17,532 nt of DNA, from NCBI GenBank assembly GCA_021827285.1, contig JAKAWM010000007.1, positions 1 through 17,532 of the forward strand, written 5' to 3'. This DNA comes from Actinomycetes bacterium. Lineage in GTDB: Bacteria > Actinomycetota > Acidimicrobiia > Acidimicrobiales > Palsa-688. Positions 12,677-17,532 of this stretch are shown in pieces. Positions within the stretch are counted from its first letter, which is position 1. Each line of letters starts with the position of its first letter. Both the position numbers and the translations under genes were made by a program. The notes below the pieces were generated by a model, which made no database searches, was not told where the DNA came from, and saw only the letters and a program-made list of their open reading frames with translations.

Positions 12677-14473
12677 TTAGTCGTAGGTGGCCTCGACCCA
12701 CCAGCCCCGCTTTTCCCGGACGACCAGGTAAGCACCACCGCCGGCAGTGACAACCTGGAAGCGAGCGCGCCGGCGGCCGTTTTGGTCCCACCACCGTTCT
12801 TCCAGGGGCCAGGGGCCCGCCCAGGCTTCGATAGCCAGAGGGGGGCCGCCCGGGGAGCTTCCCCCTGGGACCAGCACCAACCAGGCCGGAGGGGCGCTGG
12901 CAACGCCGCGGCTACTGACGCTCACGGTTTGGCCAGCTTCGTCTGTCACCTGAGCCGGCAGAGGTGGTCGGTGGACCAGCCCCGGAGCTAACCCTGGGAG
13001 CCGGCCAGGCCAGGGGGGCTCATTAGGGCGCAGCGGTTGGCGCGGTTCTCCCCAAGGGACGAGGTGAACCTGGTCGGAGTGGTCGCGCCCACCTTGCAGC
13101 ACACCGGTCATGACCCCTCCTGGGCCAAGCAACCCTTGCACGCGGGCCAGTGCCCGGGCCACGCGGCTGGGGGTAGCGGCGTCCTTTCCCCACAGACCGA
13201 GCTGGCGCCCGTCGTCAGGGTGCACTTCCTCGGGGACCAGAGCCAACTTGGTGACGCCCGCGGTTACCCCACCCCCTTGTGCCCAACCCTCCAGTTGCCA
13301 GCGCACCCTCTCGGCGATGGCGCCTGCCCCGAGGGCGCCTTCATGTCGCCAGCTGCGGCGCAGCTGCTTGCCGTGCTCGGTCTCCACCTCAATGGCCAGC
13401 CGGGTACAAACCAGCCCTTGCCCCGTGAGCTGGGCGTGCAACTGTTCAGCCAGGGCCTTGCCCGCAAAGGCAGCAGCATGGAGTTGCTCGGCGGGCGGGT
13501 CCAGCTGCACGTCTACGGTCCAGTCCGGTGGGGGTTGCCGGGGCTGGAGAGGCCGGCCGTCCAGCCCGTGGGCCAACCGGTGCGCCCGCAGCCCACTGGC
13601 CCCGAAGCGGCCCAGCACCGCAGGCGCGGGGAGAGCGGCGAAATCCCCCAGGGTCTTGGTACCCAGGCGTACCAAGAGCTCAGCGAGCTCCACCAAGTCG
13701 CCGGACGGGCTGGTGTCTTTGCGGGGGGCCCTCTTGGGGCTGGTGTCTTTGCGGGGCTTGCCAGAGGCTAGGCGGAGGGTGGTGATGCCGTAACCAGCCA
13801 CGCCCGTAAGGGTGCTGACCGGCAGCGGCGCCAGGAAATCACGGCTCCTGCCCTGTGGCACCACAATGGGGCTACCCGCTACCGCGTGCCCCGCGGCCGT
13901 GGTAGCGGCGAATAGGCCGTCTGCTACTCCTACCCGGCAGCAACCGCCCCAGCCGGGCACCCGGCTGGCGACTGCGGCCTCGATTGCCGCCGCCACTGTG
14001 GTGGCCAAGCCAAGATCCCCCCCGAAGTAGCGGGAGGGCCCCCGAGCTGGCAAAGCGAGCGCTCCTGGACCGAGCACCTCGACTCCCGGTGCCAACACTT
14101 CCACCGCCGCCACGGCCGGCTCCCAGCAACGGGCCTCAGCGCCTGGGTCTCTCTGGAGCACTTCCAGGTCGGGGCAGCGAGCCTGGGCTTCCCGCCGGCG
14201 CAAGCCGAGCTGAACACCGCCGGACCGCGCCGCAGGTGACAGGCAAACGACTCGGTTGGCCTCCACCACCGCCACCCGGGCAGAAGGAGGGCGACCGGCG
14301 GCTATGACAGCCCAGTCGGCACAAAGGGCGACAAGGGCCCGGGTGGGGGACGGCTCAGCGGAGGACGGCTCAGCGGGGGACGGCTCAGCGGAGGACGGCT
14401 CAGCGGGGGACGCAGCTGGAAGTGCCTCCTTAATGAGCGCCCCGCTACCTTCACCCGACCGCACCCGCCGCAC
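12677..14473 (-). CDS. imuB: ImuB, Y-family polymerase-like mutasome protein
   Basis: A 598-residue protein with the fold of a Y-family DNA polymerase but without the acidic active-site set. The opening is RALVALCADWAVIAAG (45-60), and GPSRYFGGD (145-153) stands where active enzymes carry S-x-D-E. A beta-clamp-binding motif QLGLWG lies at 424-429, and the typical ImuB ending WWVEATYD closes the protein. In the known mutasome, ImuB links the DNA clamp to ImuA' and the error-prone polymerase DnaE2 during damage-induced mutagenesis. The start is GTG 14473, with GGAGG 6 nt upstream, overlapping imuA by 23 nt, so translation is coupled. Residues 22-44 are a Ser/Ala/Glu/Pro repeat and 240-256 a repeated PRKDTSP, both from tandem DNA repeats. 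No dnaE2 lies in the window. Confidence 0.93.
   Translation of the reverse strand: MRRVRSGEGSGALIKEALPAASPAEPSSAEPSPAEPSSAEPSPTRALVALCADWAVIAAGRPPSARVAVVEANRVVCLSPAARSGGVQLGLRRREAQARCPDLEVLQRDPGAEARCWEPAVAAVEVLAPGVEVLGPGALALPARGPSRYFGGDLGLATTVAAAIEAAVASRVPGWGGCCRVGVADGLFAATTAAGHAVAGSPIVVPQGRSRDFLAPLPVSTLTGVAGYGITTLRLASGKPRKDTSPKRAPRKDTSPSGDLVELAELLVRLGTKTLGDFAALPAPAVLGRFGASGLRAHRLAHGLDGRPLQPRQPPPDWTVDVQLDPPAEQLHAAAFAGKALAEQLHAQLTGQGLVCTRLAIEVETEHGKQLRRSWRHEGALGAGAIAERVRWQLEGWAQGGGVTAGVTKLALVPEEVHPDDGRQLGLWGKDAATPSRVARALARVQGLLGPGGVMTGVLQGGRDHSDQVHLVPWGEPRQPLRPNEPPWPGRLPGLAPGLVHRPPLPAQVTDEAGQTVSVSSRGVASAPPAWLVLVPGGSSPGGPPLAIEAWAGPWPLEERWWDQNGRRRARFQVVTAGGGAYLVVREKRGWWVEATYD
13707..13756. repeat. 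Direct repeat of 20 nt, 30-nt period, inside imuB
   Basis: The same 20-nt sequence occurs at 13707-13726 and 13737-13756, separated by 10 nt. In the ImuB frame it encodes PRKDTSP twice (around residues 240-256), in a loop between the palm-like and thumb-like regions. The period is a multiple of three. Confidence 0.85.
14349..14408. repeat. Four 15-nt tandem repeats in the 5' part of imuB
   Basis: Units 14349-14363, 14364-14378, 14379-14393 and 14394-14408 share GACGGCTCAGCGG and differ only at the next base, alternating A and G, so a 30-nt superunit occurs twice. They encode alternating SSAEP/SPAEP ahead of the conserved core of ImuB, a likely flexible leader. Confidence 0.9.
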
Positions 14474-15218
14474 TGCCCACCTCCAACGGGCGCCCCCTAC
14501 TAGTCACCGCCAGTTGCACCTGAGCGCTCGAACCCTCGGCACTGAGCCACAGCGTTGCCCGGCGCTCACCGGACGCCGCTCCCCTCCCGCCGACCATCAC
14601 GTCAACCTCTCGGCCCCACAGGTACCCGTGGCCATCCTGAAGACCTCGCCACCGGGCGGCCAGCACCGCCAGGCGCACGTCCGCCCCCGGCCAGCCCCGC
14701 CCTACCACCACAAGGACAGCCCCCCGCTCACGGGCGCGGGCCTCCAGCCGGCGGGCGTCGGACGGGTGGGCACTTTCTCCCGGGTGGGCGCCGGCAGGAC
14801 GGCCGCTCTCTCCCGGGTGAGAGGCACTGGCCTGCCTGGCCCCGCTCGAAGGGCCGAGCACCACCACGTCCAGGCCCTCAAGCAGGGCTGCAGTTACAAC
14901 GGCCCACTTCGGCCCGGGTGAGGGAACAACAACCAAGCGCTCCAAGTCCACCCCCATCTGAGCCGCTGCAGCGAGGCCGAGATCAGGAAAACCCACCGCT
15001 GCGCACCACGAGCCGCGGGCGCAAGGGCCGCTCAGCAAGCTGAGCGCCAGTGTGGTAACTCCCGGAGCAACTCCTGGCCCGATGCTGACCGTGCTGCCTT
15101 GGCGCAAGGCCCCTCCGGGGAAAAGGGGTGCCAGGGCCGGGACAAGCGGGAACGTCCGCGCCTGGACGAGGGCAGTGCTCAACCCACGCTCCACCAGTGC
15201 CGGCAGCGAGTTGGCCAC
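14451..15218 (-). CDS. imuA': ImuA', RecA-like mutasome protein
   Basis: A 255-residue protein with a degenerate RecA-like core. GPGVAPGVTTLALSLL (47-62) sits where Walker A belongs but has Val in place of the catalytic Lys. Strand segments SWCAAVGFPDLGLAAAAQMG (70-89) and LDVVVLGP (116-123) follow in RecA order. It is placed as ImuA' because it directly precedes imuB (23-nt overlap) and shares the SOS promoter; identity rests partly on context. ImuA' joins ImuB and DnaE2 in translesion mutagenesis. The start is GTG 15218, with TAGACT 6 nt upstream and no Shine-Dalgarno, so the operon mRNA is probably leaderless. HPGES occurs twice (residues 134-138 and 145-149) from a repeated DNA segment. 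Confidence 0.85.
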   Translation of the reverse strand: MANSLPALVERGLSTALVQARTFPLVPALAPLFPGGALRQGSTVSIGPGVAPGVTTLALSLLSGPCARGSWCAAVGFPDLGLAAAAQMGVDLERLVVVPSPGPKWAVVTAALLEGLDVVVLGPSSGARQASASHPGESGRPAGAHPGESAHPSDARRLEARARERGAVLVVVGRGWPGADVRLAVLAARWRGLQDGHGYLWGREVDVMVGGRGAASGERRATLWLSAEGSSAQVQLAVTSRGRPLEVGSAAGAVG

Positions 15219-15224
15219 CTGACC

Positions 15225-15230
15225 AGTCTA
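15225..15230 (-). promoter_or_regulatory. Leaderless -10 hexamer TAGACT of the imuA-imuB operon
   Basis: On the minus strand TAGACT fits TANNNT and ends 6 nt before GTG 15218. It directly abuts the LexA palindrome on its upstream side. No clear -35 is seen. Confidence 0.6.
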
Positions 15231-15242
15231 GAACATATGTTC
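15231..15242. promoter_or_regulatory. LexA (SOS) box GAACATATGTTC upstream of imuA
   Basis: A perfect 12-bp palindrome GAAC-ATAT-GTTC, the GAAC-N4-GTTC core of LexA sites in actinobacteria and Bacillus. It lies immediately upstream of the -10, so LexA binding would block polymerase. It is the only such site noticed in the window, and it stands before the gene pair that is LexA-controlled in mycobacteria. Confidence 0.88.
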
Positions 15243-15294
15243 GCCTCTCACGACTCGGGCAGGGCCGAGCCTCAGCCCCAGCGCCGGGCCCGAG

Positions 15295-15321
15295 CGCCAG
15301 ATACGCCAGATGCGTCAGATG
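15295..15321. repeat. Three 9-nt tandem repeats across the FtsH-like stop codon
   Basis: CGCCAGATA (15295-15303), CGCCAGATG (15304-15312) and CGTCAGATG (15313-15321). The TGA stop (minus strand, 15315-15317) lies in the third unit, so the repeat covers the last codons and the start of the 3' flank. Confidence 0.75.
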
Positions 15322-17532
15322 ACGACCGGAGGGGGCCAGCCGTTGCCGGCGCCCGGCACATCGCCCACTCCTACCCCGTCATCCAACCCCCCGACACTGG
15401 CCGCGGCCAAGGCCAGCTCCGGTGCCCAGTCGGCTGGCTTGGGGAGGGGGAGAGCTATCTGAGACCGGCGCAAGTGGGCGTCGAGGAGCCGCTCGTGGTA
15501 CTCGCCATAAACGTCCATAAAGCGCTCGGCCTTGTATACCCGCCCATCCAGGCCGCGGCTCTCCCTGCCCTCTATCGCCGCCTCCACGTCCTCGCCGTTG
15601 AGCGTCTTGTGAATTTCCAGGGCGTGGGCGACGGCGAACACCTCGTCCTTGTGCTCCTTCACTAGTTCCTCAGTCCGCTCCAAAAGTTCAGCCAACCTCT
15701 CTTCGACCCGTTTGCCCATGTCACCCCGCAGGAAGTTGGCGGAGTCGTCCTGCGGTGGCCACCCGCCGCCAAAACGGCGTTGGGTCGCGTGCGAGGCAAT
15801 CGTCGAGCCCATACCCCACCGGCTCTCCATGAGGCCTGCAATTGTGGTAGCTGACTCGAGATCGCCCGAAACGCCAGACGACGAGTCACCACCGAAGAAG
15901 TAGCGCTCGCCCGCCAGCGAGGCCAGGCTCACCATCACGTCGGCCTCAAACTCGCTGCGCCAACTGGTAAAGCGGTCTTCGGGCTTGATGGAGGACACCA
16001 TACCCAAGTACGTGCCTCCCTTTTCGATGGTGGCGAGGTCGATCTCGAGGTGTTTGCGCACCCTGAAAGCGACGACCGCGTGGCACGCCTCGTGCACGGC
16101 CACAGCGTGGCGCTCCCGCTCGACGTACTCTACGTCCTCCGGCGGGCCCAGCTCCTTCAGCCGCTTGGCCTCCAGCACATCGGACCATTTGATGGCCTCA
16201 TGCCCGCGCCGCAAGCTCACAATCAGCGACTCGTTAACCAGGTCTTTGATCGTGGCACCAGTACCATATGGCGTGATAGTTGCCAATTTGTCCAGGTCTT
16301 CGTTGGACAGCTCGTGCTTGACCTTGTCGAAGTACCCTTTATAGGTACGGATCCGCCCAGCCTTGGACGGGTAGCCGACCTTGTAGATGCGGTCTATGCG
16401 GCCCGGCCGCAGCAAAGCTTCGTCTAACGAGTCCGGACGGTTGGTCGCCATCATTATCATGATCCGGAACTTGGGGGGAGGCTTCGGCTTCATGCCAAGA
16501 ACACGACGTAAAACCCTGTTAGTGAACCCGCGTGGCTTGGAAAGACCGGACATCTCAGCCAGAAGGGCTTGCAAGGTACCGGGAGAGCCCCCCCCGCCGC
16601 CCATGCCGCCCATGAACATCCTGTCCCTCACCCGCCTGCGACCCTCAGGTGGTGTACTCGCGTCAAGACCGCTGGACCTGTCCAGCAAGACGCTGAGGCT
16701 GTTAGCCGAGAGGTAAGACCCACCGTGGCAGTCGCTGCTCGACCAAGGCCAGGCCGCCCCTTGGACACCGCCCGGGCCGAAAATACCGCCCGTAGCTAGC
16801 CCGCCGCGGTTACCCAAAGAGTCTGCCTCATCAAAGAAGGCAATAACCCCGCCGTAACGCATGGACAACTTCCGCAACTTGCGGAACATGCTCTTGACCT
16901 TCAGAGGACCGATACCAAGGAACATGTTGATAAAGGCGCTTGGCTCGACAAAGACAAACGGCTTACCCGTTTCACCAGCCACCGCCTCGGCCATAAGGGT
17001 CTTACCGGTGCCGGGCGGGCCCCACAAAAGCATGCCACCCGGCACGTAGCCGCCCTTTGACTCAATCGACTCTGGATCCTCCAGGAACACGAGGCTCTCT
17101 TTCACACGCTCCAGCACGGCGTCTTGGCCCCAAACGTGCGAGAAGCGGGTCTTTACATCGTCTGGCATGTAGGTCTCTACGCCGCCCTTGGACAAGAACC
17201 AGAAAATCGCGACGAACTGGCCGACCGCGATGAGCATAAAGAACAACACGTAGGCGATGAGCCCTAACGCGCTTACCAACTGGCCCGGCAGGGAGAACAA
17301 ACCCTGTACAGGGCTCTCGTTCTGCACCGCCCCGGCGATTATTGCCACTACGGCAATAAACACCAGGATCCATAAAAGCCGCTTGGCCCGGTAACGGTTC
17401 CAGTCGTTGAGCCGCCCGGTGCGGTGGCTCAATGTCCCGAAGAAGCTGTCCAGCCAGAAGTGGTTCCACCAGCCCCAGTGCTCGCTTATGACGTAGTGCA
17501 CCTGGCGGACCAACTCAGCGGCGAAGAGGACG
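15315..17532 (-). CDS. FtsH-like membrane AAA+ zinc metalloprotease, divergent (partial, runs off right edge)
   Basis: At least 732 residues from TTG 17513; the frame stays open to 17532 (VLFAAE precedes), so the true start is probably outside. Numbering is from 17513. Two membrane segments lie at about 47-64 and 79-106. The AAA+ domain has Walker A GPPGTGKT (165-172), an FtsH-style aromatic pore loop NMFLGIG (196-202), Walker B AFFDEAD (225-231), sensor 1 in MMATNRPD (Asn358) and arginine-finger motif RPGRIDR (369-375). The M41 protease domain has HEACH (474-478), where FtsH usually has HEAGH, and the likely third zinc ligand Asp551. FtsH degrades membrane and unfolded proteins. About 129 residues separate Walker B from sensor 1, roughly 80 more than in E. 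coli FtsH; this insertion is Gly/Ser/Arg-rich. The Pro/Gly-rich C-terminus ends PPPVVI. Confidence 0.9.
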   Translation of the reverse strand, partial: VLFAAELVRQVHYVISEHWGWWNHFWLDSFFGTLSHRTGRLNDWNRYRAKRLLWILVFIAVVAIIAGAVQNESPVQGLFSLPGQLVSALGLIAYVLFFMLIAVGQFVAIFWFLSKGGVETYMPDDVKTRFSHVWGQDAVLERVKESLVFLEDPESIESKGGYVPGGMLLWGPPGTGKTLMAEAVAGETGKPFVFVEPSAFINMFLGIGPLKVKSMFRKLRKLSMRYGGVIAFFDEADSLGNRGGLATGGIFGPGGVQGAAWPWSSSDCHGGSYLSANSLSVLLDRSSGLDASTPPEGRRRVRDRMFMGGMGGGGGSPGTLQALLAEMSGLSKPRGFTNRVLRRVLGMKPKPPPKFRIMIMMATNRPDSLDEALLRPGRIDRIYKVGYPSKAGRIRTYKGYFDKVKHELSNEDLDKLATITPYGTGATIKDLVNESLIVSLRRGHEAIKWSDVLEAKRLKELGPPEDVEYVERERHAVAVHEACHAVVAFRVRKHLEIDLATIEKGGTYLGMVSSIKPEDRFTSWRSEFEADVMVSLASLAGERYFFGGDSSSGVSGDLESATTIAGLMESRWGMGSTIASHATQRRFGGGWPPQDDSANFLRGDMGKRVEERLAELLERTEELVKEHKDEVFAVAHALEIHKTLNGEDVEAAIEGRESRGLDGRVYKAERFMDVYGEYHERLLDAHLRRSQIALPLPKPADWAPELALAAASVGGLDDGVGVGDVPGAGNGWPPPVVI

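Noticed and set aside
14600..14920. Plus-strand repeats in the imuA region considered as a CRISPR-like array
   Set aside because: The repeats are short, in frame with imuA and encode a repeated HPGES. There are no unique spacers of constant length and no cas genes.

Overview
This is a GC-rich chromosomal window that reads as an actinobacterium. Three independent signs point there. It carries a mycothiol S-conjugate amidase (Mca). It has the actinobacterial ImuA/ImuB mutasome pair under a GAAC-N4-GTTC LexA box. Several start codons sit 6-8 nt behind a TANNNT -10 hexamer with no Shine-Dalgarno sequence, which is leaderless gene organisation. No close relative can be named from sequence alone; an uncultured or poorly sampled lineage is possible. 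There is no rRNA, tRNA, CRISPR array, insertion sequence or prophage.

Layout. 1-2414 (minus) is a tightly coupled operon: ABC ATPase, ABC-2 permease and a sensor histidine kinase cut by the left edge. The genes overlap by 4 bp, as in antibiotic-efflux modules linked to LiaS/DesK-type kinases. 2501-6304 holds an S51 peptidase (minus), then a thiol-redox block: a glutaredoxin fused to an AhpF/thioredoxin-reductase-like flavoprotein (plus), an ETHE1-like metallo-beta-lactamase-fold hydrolase (minus) and Mca (plus). 6383-7120 has a small SCP2-domain protein and a two-helix membrane protein. 7397-9357 (minus) is an operon of a 70-residue small protein, a PPOX-fold flavoprotein, a GNAT acetyltransferase, a broken alpha/beta hydrolase and dtd. 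9393-9809 is the remnant of an ECF sigma factor. 9906-12525 holds a PAP2-type membrane enzyme (plus) facing an operon of an FAH-family hydrolase and an aldo-keto reductase (minus). 12677-15242 is the SOS-controlled imuA-imuB operon. 15315 to the right edge is a divergent, membrane-anchored FtsH-like AAA+ metalloprotease that continues out of the window.

Functional themes are thiol and electrophile detoxification (Grx-reductase, ETHE1-like, Mca), mutagenic DNA repair (ImuA-ImuB), translation quality control (Dtd), envelope stress and efflux (ABC plus kinase) and membrane proteolysis (FtsH-like). The most interesting signals are the LexA box abutting the -10 of a leaderless imuA, the unusual Grx/AhpF-type reductase with a non-NADPH nucleotide loop, the roughly 80-residue insertion in the FtsH-like AAA+ domain, and short in-frame tandem repeats in several genes. 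All functional calls come from motif recognition by eye; no database search was run.
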